Positions 16,604-24,831 of a DNA stretch of 64,000 bases are shown here, piece after piece. The stretch's first letter is position 1. Every line of letters starts with the position of its first letter. The stretch covers positions 62,001 to 126,000 of the forward strand of contig CALRZN010000013.1 of assembly GCA_943372645.1 (NCBI GenBank). Reading direction: 5' to 3'. Under the pieces are notes generated by a model. It saw nothing but the letters and a program-made list of their open reading frames with translations, did no database searches and was not told the DNA's origin. The position numbers were made by a program, and so were the translations under genes. The DNA is from VBWE01 sp943372645. Its GTDB lineage: Bacteria; Bacteroidota; Bacteroidia; Palsa-965.

Positions 16604-19260
16604 CAGGAGGTGAGTACATCAAACAGGCGGTGCAGCGTTTCGGTTTGTGCTGCTGTATCGCCGGGTGTTTCATAGCGCGCCGTGAGCCAGTTGCCCCAGG
16701 TTTCTTCAAAACGGCTCATCGCATCAAACGTGAGCCAGCGGATATTCACCACAAGGTGTGCCGGTGTTTCGCGGGCAAATGTTTCTTCAATGTATTTGCG
16801 GTACGCTTCATTGCTGAACCGCGAAGGCCAGTCGGGCAGCACTACCGTAAGCATATTCGAAAACGGATCTTCCGTATCAATATACGCATCGCGGAACACG
16901 GTGGTCGGACGGATCTGTGTCCGGTTTTCGAGGCTGAATTTGCGCACATATTCCGCCACCGCTTCGGCTGCACCATACGCATCGGGATAAAAAATACAGC
17001 TGCGTACTTCCAGTTCACCGCTGCGGAATACCACGATGTATTGTTTGTAACCGGCTTCTGTTACCGTATAGGTGTCCTTGTTGCGGGCCGCTTCAGCAAA
17101 GGCTTCGAGCAAACGGTCGCGTTCGCTGCGGGTATATATGGCGGGACATTCAAACAGCATTTCATGATCCACCAGCACATCAAAACCATAACATGATGCG
17201 GCATCGCCGGGGCGGAGCAGGAGGTGATCCACCAGGTGAAATCCTTCCGTTGCCACATCCAGTTCCGCCATTTTTGCGGCAAGTTTGTCAATGCGTATGG
17301 CAGCTTCCTGCTCGTTTTCAGTATCCATGTATGCAATGCGGCGGTGTGCGGCATTGTACAATGAAACGCGGGTCTGCCCGTTTTCAAAATCAATCGTATA
17401 CATTTCCCGGTGGCAGCCCGATTCAAACAGTATGCGGAAGGGATCTTCGCTCTTGTAACTTTCGATTACCAGCGAAAAACTATTTCCTGTGGTTTCGCCT
17501 GTTTCAAAAAAATCGCGGACAGGTGCGGTGAGCGACGTGCGGGCTTTGCTTCGGATGCCGGTGAGTGCAGCCAGGCGGTGTTCAAAGCCGCGGTACAGTT
17601 CCGTTTTGCCGCTGATGTAATTGCCTGCCGGTGCCGGCATAAAACAGCGGTACCGGTCGATGCGGTGCAGCTGGCGGAACAGGTTTTCCTTATACGTAAT
17701 CAGTTCAGCCTCGCTCAGCCCGCTCACGAATTCAAAGTACGACAGGTCGTACCCGAAACGTGCCAGCAGGTGATTGAGTGCGCGGTTGCGGCGGTCGCTG
17801 AAAAGCATTTCACTTTCCGTAATTACCCGCAGCCGTTTATCTGCCGGACCTGTTTCTTCTTCAAGGTATTTTTTCCAGCTGCGCGCAAGGCCGTACGGAT
17901 CATTTTCATGCGCCAGCTGCGGCTGGTAGGTATCGGTGAAGGGTTTAAACAGCAACGCCTCATCGGTTCCGCCACGCACAAATGCAGAAGCATAACTGGC
18001 CGTAATGGATTCCGGCGACAACAGGTGTTTGATGTGTGCAAGCTGATGAAACGAATTAAACAGCAGCTGGTCAAAAATGCGCAGGTAGCCGCGCAACTGC
18101 CGGGCCTGTGCTTCACGCTTTGCTGTTGCGGTATTGCCCAGGCCGAATTCTCCTACACCATAGGTTTGCGGCAGGTCGTTCTGCAGCGGGGTGTAATCCA
18201 TCAGCCGTTCAGTCGCCGTGGTTTCCGTGTAACGGTTGGCTTCGCGCAGGTCATACGGTTTGGGCAGGCTCTGCAGGTTGCGGTCAATGCGTGTATTTTC
18301 GAGGCTGAGGCTGTGTACTACGGCGCCTTTGTACCACAGTGTGATTTTTGTATTTGCCGTACTGATACGGGGCACCGAATTCGCCGGTATAATGTATTCC
18401 CATCGCGGTTTCTGGTTGTGGCTGTCGCGTATTTTAATCTTACGCACTGCTTTCACATCCGGCTCGTCCATGAGCAACGGGATGATGTCGGAGGTGTGAA
18501 TGACTTTGAGGAACTGCCGGTCTTCCATGCCTTCATTCGTTACAAAACCGTTGCGTATCATCGGGCCTTCAAAAATGGCTGCGTTATCATATCCTGCAGC
18601 TTTCAGGTCTTCATACGAATGGATATTCAGAAACGGCGAAAGGTATTCTTCAATCAGCGCAATGATGCGGTGATAAAAAAGTGCGGGGTCAACATGGCGG
18701 CTGATTTCGAGATCGAGTTCAAAACCAACATCTACCGGTTCAAGAAAGTTGATGGCTACACAATCCTCGCCGGGTTTGCGGTTAACGGCAACCAGGTTTT
18801 CCACCGCGCTGCGTATTTCTTCCCGGTTTTTTTCGTCATCTGCATCTTCGCTCAGGTACAGGTCAATTTCAAAAATGCCTTTGCATTCGGGGTAACGTGT
18901 GCTGCGGCGGATATGCGAGTTACGTATGCCTTTTACATCAAACACGAGGCGGCGCAGGTCGTTGAATGTAACCGGGCTGCTCGGAAATACTTTATATGCG
19001 GCCGGGAACGGTGTGTCGGAACTGCCGAGCATATCGGTACCGATAATTTCGGTAACGCTGTAATCGGCGCGGTATCCCAGTTCGGCCAGTGCGAGGCAAA
19101 ACGTTTCGAGCAGCGTAACTCCGGGATCATGTGTGTTGTAATCCGTCCAGATGTTGCCCGAATACTGCTGCAGCAATTTCAACCCGGTTTCCCGGAGGAA
19201 ACGGATATCGTACACATCATGTGTGTCGGGACGATCGGGTATGGTTAATGCTTCAGCCAT
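16603..19260 (-). CDS. eCIS baseplate protein, Afp12-like
   Basis: 885 aa. WTDYNTHDPGVTLLETFC (about residues 38-54) is the hallmark of Afp11/Afp12-type baseplate wedge proteins related to phage gp6/J. Further recognisable parts are the FNDLRRLVFDVKGIRNSHIR segment, a domain with LRIFDQLLFNSFHQLAHIKH and repeats of the VVDHLLLRPG type (FHLVDHLLLRPGDAASCYGF). Near the C-terminus, LVVNIRWLTFDAMSRFEETW closes the protein as in Afp12. It forms the wedge ring around the spike together with the Afp11-like protein. It starts 13 nt after the small 63-aa gene and overlaps the tape-measure gene by 1-5 nt. Confidence 0.88.
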   Translation of the reverse strand: MAEALTIPDRPDTHDVYDIRFLRETGLKLLQQYSGNIWTDYNTHDPGVTLLETFCLALAELGYRADYSVTEIIGTDMLGSSDTPFPAAYKVFPSSPVTFNDLRRLVFDVKGIRNSHIRRSTRYPECKGIFEIDLYLSEDADDEKNREEIRSAVENLVAVNRKPGEDCVAINFLEPVDVGFELDLEISRHVDPALFYHRIIALIEEYLSPFLNIHSYEDLKAAGYDNAAIFEGPMIRNGFVTNEGMEDRQFLKVIHTSDIIPLLMDEPDVKAVRKIKIRDSHNQKPRWEYIIPANSVPRISTANTKITLWYKGAVVHSLSLENTRIDRNLQSLPKPYDLREANRYTETTATERLMDYTPLQNDLPQTYGVGEFGLGNTATAKREAQARQLRGYLRIFDQLLFNSFHQLAHIKHLLSPESITASYASAFVRGGTDEALLFKPFTDTYQPQLAHENDPYGLARSWKKYLEEETGPADKRLRVITESEMLFSDRRNRALNHLLARFGYDLSYFEFVSGLSEAELITYKENLFRQLHRIDRYRCFMPAPAGNYISGKTELYRGFEHRLAALTGIRSKARTSLTAPVRDFFETGETTGNSFSLVIESYKSEDPFRILFESGCHREMYTIDFENGQTRVSLYNAAHRRIAYMDTENEQEAAIRIDKLAAKMAELDVATEGFHLVDHLLLRPGDAASCYGFDVLVDHEMLFECPAIYTRSERDRLLEAFAEAARNKDTYTVTEAGYKQYIVVFRSGELEVRSCIFYPDAYGAAEAVAEYVRKFSLENRTQIRPTTVFRDAYIDTEDPFSNMLTVVLPDWPSRFSNEAYRKYIEETFARETPAHLVVNIRWLTFDAMSRFEETWGNWLTARYETPGDTAAQTETLHRLFDVLTS

Positions 19261-19273
19261 AAGGACGAGTTAC

Positions 19274-19465
19274 TCAGTTCTTCCGTTTCGGTGTTTTGCG
19301 CGGCGCGGGTTTTGCCGGGAGTGCTGCCGGCTCTGAAGCCTGCACATGAATTTTTTCAATGATGCGGTAAACTTCCATGAACGGCATCGCACCCAGTGCT
19401 TTCAGGATGGTGTTTACTTCCTGGAGATCGAGTTGCAGCGTAATCTGTTTTTTTGATTCAGCCAT
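19274..19465 (-). CDS. 63-aa eCIS-associated hypothetical protein
   Basis: MAESKKQITLQLDLQEVNTI forms the start, followed by LKALGAMPFMEVYRIIEKIH and a basic, Ala/Pro-rich tail ending KTPKRKN. The pattern LDLQEVNTILKALGAMPF..V is what I associate with small helical proteins encoded beside large baseplate genes in Bacteroidota injection loci; it also resembles a phage tail chaperone-sized product. It lies 13 nt upstream of the Afp12-like gene and 161 nt downstream of the candidate fibre gene, from which a palindromic repeat separates it. Function unknown. Confidence 0.6.
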   Translation of the reverse strand: MAESKKQITLQLDLQEVNTILKALGAMPFMEVYRIIEKIHVQASEPAALPAKPAPRKTPKRKN

Positions 19466-19537
19466 TTTTTTATTGGTTCATTTGCGACTGTTATTATTAT
19501 GCGATCAATTAAATTCACCTTCATATAGATTACATAC

Positions 19538-19612
19538 GTCAGTTCGAGCGGCAGTCGAGAACAGTGATGTAAGATCTTTTTAAACCTGTTCTCGACTGTC
19601 GCTCGAACTGAC
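19538..19612. repeat. Long palindromic dispersed repeat (GTCAGTTCGAG family), copy 1
   Basis: Arms 19538-19564 and 19586-19612 are 27 nt each and complementary at 26 of 27 positions, with a 21-nt loop. The outer end reads GTCAGTTCGAGCG and the inner end TCGAGAACAG. Related copies lie at 41305-41331 (single arm) and 53398-53527. It is the only sizeable gap between baseplate-region genes and may act as a partial terminator or RNA-stability element. Confidence 0.8.
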
Positions 19613-19626
19613 GGTAATAATTAATC

Positions 19627-20367
19627 TTATTTTTTTTCAGGACTCTCTTCCCGTGTATGGCAAAACAGTTTTGCGATGTTGTAACGGATCAGCACATTGG
19701 AACCGTAATTCCGTTTGCTCCTGATCTGCAGCTGGTAGCTGAAATAGGTACCGGTCCAGCGCATTTCCAATTTATTCCGGCTCCGCCCGAAGTAGCCGCA
19801 GGTGGCGTTTATAGCGCCTTTCGACTGGCCGTAAGCAGATACCGCAATGGCATGCATTACGGCGTGTGCGCCTTTTGTACCAACGGTTGCAAGCACTTCA
19901 AAGGCCTGGTACTCGTTCAGGTTGCTGAGTACATCATGCCATTTGCCGTCGGCAGGAACTTCGCTGGAAGCATAATAGCCCACGCGCCCTTTCATGCCCA
20001 CCATGCCGTCCACATCTAATTTGTGATCGGGACGGGTCATGCCGATGCCTACGTTGCCGGTGTTTTCAATAAACAGCAGGCTGCCGCTGTTCGGTTTGCC
20101 GATGCTGAGTCCCGGGTTGGCGTGCTGGTCTTCGCTTTTCAGCGTGATAAACCAGCCCGACGATTCATCGCCCAGCTTCTGATAAAACGAAAGCACTTCC
20201 AGGTTTTTTCCTTCGGCTTTGATGGAAATCCCTTTGCCTTCTTCGCGCGTGATGCCATCGTCATCAGCGTTAAGCGAGGAGTCAATCAGGCTGTAAAAGT
20301 CTTCGTCCTTTGGAACGTTTCCTTTGTAAAAAGCTTTTTTCAGGTCAGCTCTGCGTTTTTTTGCCAT
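19627..20367 (-). CDS. Candidate eCIS tail-fibre / receptor-binding protein
   Basis: 246 aa. The N-terminal 40 residues (KKAFYKGNVPKDEDFYSLID) resemble adaptor segments. The middle has SLLFIENTGNVGIGMTRPDH followed by KLDVDG, the classical phage fibre motif NTGNVGIGT..P..KLDV that leads into a trimeric knob. The C-terminal 110 residues (GYYASSEVPADGKWHDVLSN onward) form a beta-rich domain that I do not recognise by name. It sits between the two large baseplate genes where Afp loci carry the fibre gene (Afp13), so a role in target recognition is reasonable. It is short for a fibre. Four nt separate it from the Afp11-like gene. Confidence 0.65.
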   Translation of the reverse strand: MAKKRRADLKKAFYKGNVPKDEDFYSLIDSSLNADDDGITREEGKGISIKAEGKNLEVLSFYQKLGDESSGWFITLKSEDQHANPGLSIGKPNSGSLLFIENTGNVGIGMTRPDHKLDVDGMVGMKGRVGYYASSEVPADGKWHDVLSNLNEYQAFEVLATVGTKGAHAVMHAIAVSAYGQSKGAINATCGYFGRSRNKLEMRWTGTYFSYQLQIRSKRNYGSNVLIRYNIAKLFCHTREESPEKK

Positions 20368-20371
20368 CTGG

Positions 20372-23300
20372 TCAGGATATTTTCATTTTTAATACTGTAG
20401 TAACAAGCTCGTCGGTTACTTTTTCCGAAGCCAGTTCTGTTCCACCCACCACAAATGTTTTGCCTACCCGGCTGTAGTTTATACCGGTGCCTGTGCGCAA
20501 TTGCTGCCGCGAATCAATTACAAAGTCGGTACCCACAATCAGTTCGTTGATGCCGTCTTTGTCGCTCGACGTTTCATCAACCGGGCGAATGATATGATCA
20601 TTGTCAGAAACAAGAATGGATATAGCGGTGGTCGGAATAATTTCCGGATCGTCGTTTGCCAGCTGCTGCAGGTTGGCCACGCTGCCGTCAATTACCTGCA
20701 ACACATTGAAGTTTGTAATGTAATCCACGTACGGCAGTTTCTCCACGAAGTCGAGAATAATAAACCCGTTTACCGAAACGCCGAACCGGGCTTCAATGCC
20801 GCTTCCCGGCCGCCAGGGGTCGAGAAATTCACGGATGTCGCTGTTCAGTTTACGCAGGTAATACGTTTCATCATACCCTTTGTTGAAACGCACGCGCAGT
20901 TTTACTTTCAGTTTTTCGTACACCGGGTTTACCACGTTAATGGTAACGTGTTCCGAAGTAAGTGGCTGCAGCCAGCCGCGGATGATGTCTAGTTTTTCCT
21001 GCGTGAACCGGCCTTTGCGGCTCAGGTCATCAGCGCCTTCAATGGCGGGCAGCACTGCAAGCAACACTTCGCCGGGGGCAAGGTTGTGGTATTTGTCCTG
21101 GTGCGCAATGCATTTCACCATGTGCACTTCCGGGAACTGCTGCAGCACGAGGTGTTCAAAGTCCCACAGCGACAGCGCGCGGTGGCGGTGGCGCAGGCGT
21201 TCGCTGATGCGCGTAATCCAGGCATCGTGGTCTTCGGCCGGTTTGTCGCCGTGCGAAGGATACGGCTGTATCACCGATTCAATGGCGGCATTGTGCTGCA
21301 CCAAAGCCTTGAGGCTTCCCGCGGGCAGCATGCCTTTCAGCGGAATGCCGCTGTGCAGATATATGGCTGCAGCCTGCGTATGCAGGTCTTCAAACAACGC
21401 GATAAACGGAAAACCGTTTGCACTTTCGAGGCGCAGCCACAACGGGCAGCCGCTGTAAAACGGCAACGCAGAGGGTGTAAGTTCCCCGAATCCGAAACGG
21501 ATGATGCCGGTGCGGCAGAAATTTTCTGTTTCATCGGCAATAATCATGTCGTGCGCAAGCGGAACCCAGCGGTTATGCCGCATGATGCTCCAGCGCATTT
21601 CCGGGTAATTAATCGTTCCGGCCGAAACCACATCGTTCAGTTTGACCAGCAGCGAAAGTGTTTCGTGTTCACCGATTCCGGTGAGTCCGAGCAGCAGCGT
21701 GCTTCCGTCCACATACCACGGAACGGGGCGCAGCTCATCACCCGGATCATCGTGCTGTTCGGCATTGTACGGATTGATTTCGTAAAACAAACAATCGTCG
21801 CGGCGGAAATCGAGCTGCTGGCGTGTTTTAAAATCAAGCAGCACCTGCTTTACACTGGGTGTGTAAGGCTCCGAGGGCAGCACCGGCATTTTGTTTTTGC
21901 GCAGCACCATTTCCTGCGTTACTTTATTTACAAGCTGCGGATATTCGGAATGCCCGAAACCTGTAGGCGGGTAGCATAATTCAAGACGGATAAATCCTGC
22001 GGTGGCTGCTTCCGGAAACGGACCCATGTCGCGGATGAGTTCGCGTTTCTGATTCAGTCCGAGGTTTACAAGATCGAAATTGTTGAACCGCGTAATGCGC
22101 GAAACGGCTTCCGGTTTCCCGGTGCCTTCGGGCACATTCTGGAAAAGAGCAAACACCTGTTTGTTTTCTGTAGGCAGCCAGCGCCGCGTATGCAGCGCAC
22201 TCAGCGCCACTTTGTAGGTGCTGTTGTCGCGCACATATTCGTAACCCTTGTAATAACTGGCGAAACCGTTTTCATGACTGGCGTGGTTCATCCATTCGAT
22301 GGTTACACACAGGTCATACAGCGGCAGTGCGAGGGCTTCGTGGCCGAGGTAAAACCCGGAACGCAGTCCCGGCAGCGGCCCGAAAATATCAAATGGCGAA
22401 TCGTTGCTCACGGGGCCGTAATCGTTCCGCATTTTCAGTTGCCGTGCGCCGGTTACAGCGAGGTCAACAGTAATGGTTTCTATAATGAGGTGGCGGAACA
22501 GCGTATAGGCAACGGCGTTTGTGTTACGCAGTCCGAAACGGAACACGGGCAGCTGCTGTTCGAGTGCGGCGGCGTATTGCGGATCGATGACGGCAGTTAT
22601 GGCGGGCTCGGTGCTTTCGAGCAGCACATCAAACTGTAACGTGTTTTTCTGCTTCGCTGAAAATGTTACAAATGTTTTTTGCGGATCGGCGGTGTACCAG
22701 CCTTCTTCCACGGAACAACTGATTTCAAAATTGCCGCGCAGCAATTGTTCCAGGTGATCTTCCGGTTCATCGTCCAGGTATTCCACCGTGCCTTCAAAAC
22801 GCAGGCGCATGATTTCGGTGATGCAGGCTTCGCGGAACGCCGCAAACGAATATGGTGTAAACGTGAGCAGCACCGAAAACCGCCGGTCGCCTTCGGGCTG
22901 CAGTAGCAGGCGGTCGCTGATGGCGAAACCAAGGCCGATGGCCTGCGTCTGTATGGATTTCGGGTAGGGCGGAAGCAACCCCGGTCCGGCCTGGTAGTAG
23001 TGTTTTACCGGCACATTTTTATCAAACAGGCGGCTCGTTTCCGGCAGCGAATGGTTGCATTCGATGCCGATGAGTGTATTGATTGCGCCCCCGTTTACAA
23101 TGAACGGATATTTTACCGCGTAGTGCAATGGTTCTTCACCGGTTCCGCCTTCGGCAAGCAGCAGCGTACCCTGTTTCATTTCCTGGGGCGGCATACCGTC
23201 TGACAATTTGAATACGGCAAACGATTCCCCGAAAACCGCCGGCAGCTTGTGCATGCCCAGCTGTTCGCTGTAATAATATTCGAGGTGACGCGGCGTAATG

Positions 23301-24100
23301 TTGTTGATGCGTTCCTGCGCAAACTGCAGCAATTCTAAAAAAGTAAGCAGCAGCCCGATGTGTGGCTCAATGTTCCCGGAGTTTTCAATGTACTGTTTGT
23401 AACCTGAAGCAGCTTCGGCCTGCAATTCTTCCAGCGAATGAAACAGGCTGTGCATCTGCTCATCCATGCGCCGCGTGTAGCTGTTCAGTTCCTCGCGGCG
23501 ATCGCCGGATTGCAGCACAGGAGTTTCAAATGCATAGGCAAACCAGTCGGCGCTGAATTGTTTTTCGTACTGCGAACGGCTGCGGTGTGTTTTCCCCGGC
23601 GGAACCAGTTTGTCTTCAATATGAATAAACGTCTGCAGCACTTTGGAAAGCCGCAGCGTGATGAGCCCGCTGAAAAAAACTGAAAATGCAGTAAGGCTTT
23701 GCACGCCTTCGGCATACATGGCAATATCTTCCAGCACCGGGATGGTTTCGTTTACCATGCGCCACAGCAGTTCCTGCCGGTAATCCGCATTGCCCGCGTG
23801 GTTGAGCCGTCGGAAATTAATCCCGTACCTTTTTTTCAGCCCGTCCACTTTATATGCTTTGATGAGGTGCAGGATCACCGCCGGTTCTTTTTCAAAAAAC
23901 GGCTTCCAGTCGCCGTCTGCACGGTTCTGGATGTTGTAGTATGTTATAAATTCTGCATACTTCGACGCAAAGTGTACCAGGTCGGCGGTGCTGCGTTCAT
24001 CTGCTTTAAAATACGCTTCATGCAGGGCCGCGGGAAAACGGTCGGCCTGGCTGGCCGCCTTCATCCCGGTATTGGTGTTCCTGTTGTTGCGCGTTCTCAT
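20372..24100 (-). CDS. eCIS baseplate protein, Afp11-like (baseplate J-related)
   Basis: 1242 aa. The N-terminal third carries FFEKEPAVILHLIKAYKVD and LLLTFLELLQFAQERINNIT, then RHLEYYYSEQLG, which characterise large Afp11-type wedge proteins. The C-terminal 350 residues are the baseplate J-like core: RHRHRALSLWDFEHLVLQQF, then PEVHMVKCIAH, LAPGEVLLAVLPA, YEKLKVKLRVRF and FGVSVNGFIILDFVEKLPYV. Long central insertions explain the length. It is cotranscribed with gp25 (7-nt gap) upstream and the candidate fibre (4-nt gap) downstream. It would polymerise around the VgrG-like spike as part of the wedge. Confidence 0.88.
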   Translation of the reverse strand: MRTRNNRNTNTGMKAASQADRFPAALHEAYFKADERSTADLVHFASKYAEFITYYNIQNRADGDWKPFFEKEPAVILHLIKAYKVDGLKKRYGINFRRLNHAGNADYRQELLWRMVNETIPVLEDIAMYAEGVQSLTAFSVFFSGLITLRLSKVLQTFIHIEDKLVPPGKTHRSRSQYEKQFSADWFAYAFETPVLQSGDRREELNSYTRRMDEQMHSLFHSLEELQAEAASGYKQYIENSGNIEPHIGLLLTFLELLQFAQERINNITPRHLEYYYSEQLGMHKLPAVFGESFAVFKLSDGMPPQEMKQGTLLLAEGGTGEEPLHYAVKYPFIVNGGAINTLIGIECNHSLPETSRLFDKNVPVKHYYQAGPGLLPPYPKSIQTQAIGLGFAISDRLLLQPEGDRRFSVLLTFTPYSFAAFREACITEIMRLRFEGTVEYLDDEPEDHLEQLLRGNFEISCSVEEGWYTADPQKTFVTFSAKQKNTLQFDVLLESTEPAITAVIDPQYAAALEQQLPVFRFGLRNTNAVAYTLFRHLIIETITVDLAVTGARQLKMRNDYGPVSNDSPFDIFGPLPGLRSGFYLGHEALALPLYDLCVTIEWMNHASHENGFASYYKGYEYVRDNSTYKVALSALHTRRWLPTENKQVFALFQNVPEGTGKPEAVSRITRFNNFDLVNLGLNQKRELIRDMGPFPEAATAGFIRLELCYPPTGFGHSEYPQLVNKVTQEMVLRKNKMPVLPSEPYTPSVKQVLLDFKTRQQLDFRRDDCLFYEINPYNAEQHDDPGDELRPVPWYVDGSTLLLGLTGIGEHETLSLLVKLNDVVSAGTINYPEMRWSIMRHNRWVPLAHDMIIADETENFCRTGIIRFGFGELTPSALPFYSGCPLWLRLESANGFPFIALFEDLHTQAAAIYLHSGIPLKGMLPAGSLKALVQHNAAIESVIQPYPSHGDKPAEDHDAWITRISERLRHRHRALSLWDFEHLVLQQFPEVHMVKCIAHQDKYHNLAPGEVLLAVLPAIEGADDLSRKGRFTQEKLDIIRGWLQPLTSEHVTINVVNPVYEKLKVKLRVRFNKGYDETYYLRKLNSDIREFLDPWRPGSGIEARFGVSVNGFIILDFVEKLPYVDYITNFNVLQVIDGSVANLQQLANDDPEIIPTTAISILVSDNDHIIRPVDETSSDKDGINELIVGTDFVIDSRQQLRTGTGINYSRVGKTFVVGGTELASEKVTDELVTTVLKMKIS

Positions 24101-24107
24101 TCCGTAA

Positions 24108-24524
24108 TTATAATTCGGTTCCTTCTTTCAGGTAATACGGATACACCATATTCGTCCGCGTATTGGTGCTGCGGATGATGTAGGTGATGTGAATATAAAT
24201 CAGCCCGCCGTTGATGTCGCCTTCAAAATCAATGTGCTCGGTTTTGATGCGCGGCTCATGGAGCAAAATGGCCTGTTCAATTTTTTCCGCCATGGCTTTG
24301 CGCGAACTCAGCGTAAGCGATTCATACAGCAGGGGCGTTAAATCACAGCCGTAATGAATTTCAAAAATGCGTTCGCCCTGGATGGTGGAAAGTAAAATCT
24401 GCAGGCTTTCGTGAATGTCTTCCGCTCCCGACGCCATGCGCAGTTTGCCTTCCGACTTGTTGAACTCCGGCGGAAACGACCAGCCGGTGCCAAGAAATCC
24501 CGATTTGTTGATGATGTTTTCCAT
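24108..24524 (-). CDS. eCIS baseplate gp25-like protein (Afp9-like)
   Basis: 138 aa, the usual size for the gp25 family. GFLGTGWSFPPEFNKSEGKL, GAEDIHESLQILLSTIQGER, IFEIHYGCDLTPLLYES and a C-terminal strand pair are all typical. The family nucleates sheath assembly on the baseplate in phage T4, T6SS and Afp. One nt separates it from the PAAR gene and 7 nt from the Afp11-like gene. Confidence 0.92.
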   Translation of the reverse strand: MENIINKSGFLGTGWSFPPEFNKSEGKLRMASGAEDIHESLQILLSTIQGERIFEIHYGCDLTPLLYESLTLSSRKAMAEKIEQAILLHEPRIKTEHIDFEGDINGGLIYIHITYIIRSTNTRTNMVYPYYLKEGTEL

Positions 24525-24525
24525 A

Positions 24526-24825
24526 CTATCCGCCGATCATTACAGTTGGTAATCCGGCCACTATCGATCCGCCGTGCGAAGTGGTGTCGCCCATGCGCGC
24601 GGCCGGCTGCCCGCCGATGAGCACCGTGGCCGATCCTTTTACAATGGCATCGGGCGGACCCACACACACACATTGTGATCCAAGAACAGCAGCAGGTAAT
24701 CCGCCGATAAGTACCGTGGGACAACCCGGCGGAAGTATCGGCCCGCCCACGTGCGGTATGGGCGGAACACCCGGTGTCTGCATCGGGCAGGTGTGCATGT
24801 CGGTGATGCGTGCGGCTGGAGGCAT
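24526..24825 (-). CDS. PAAR-domain spike-tip protein (Afp10-like)
   Basis: 99 aa. MPPAARITDMHTCPMQTPGV gives the N-terminal PAAR box with H-x-C metal ligands. Two IGG-containing repeats (TVLIGGLPAAVLGSQCVC and TVLIGGQPAARMGDTTSHGG) and a final TVMIGG follow. PAAR proteins form a metal-bound cone on the spike. It is a bare PAAR with no toxin extension, so cargo is more likely carried inside the tube or on adaptors than on the tip. Confidence 0.95.
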   Translation of the reverse strand: MPPAARITDMHTCPMQTPGVPPIPHVGGPILPPGCPTVLIGGLPAAVLGSQCVCVGPPDAIVKGSATVLIGGQPAARMGDTTSHGGSIVAGLPTVMIGG

Positions 24826-24831
24826 GTTCGT

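Noticed and set aside
17410..19248. 612-aa plus-strand reading frame
   Set aside because: It is the antisense shadow of the Afp12-like baseplate gene and has no family features.
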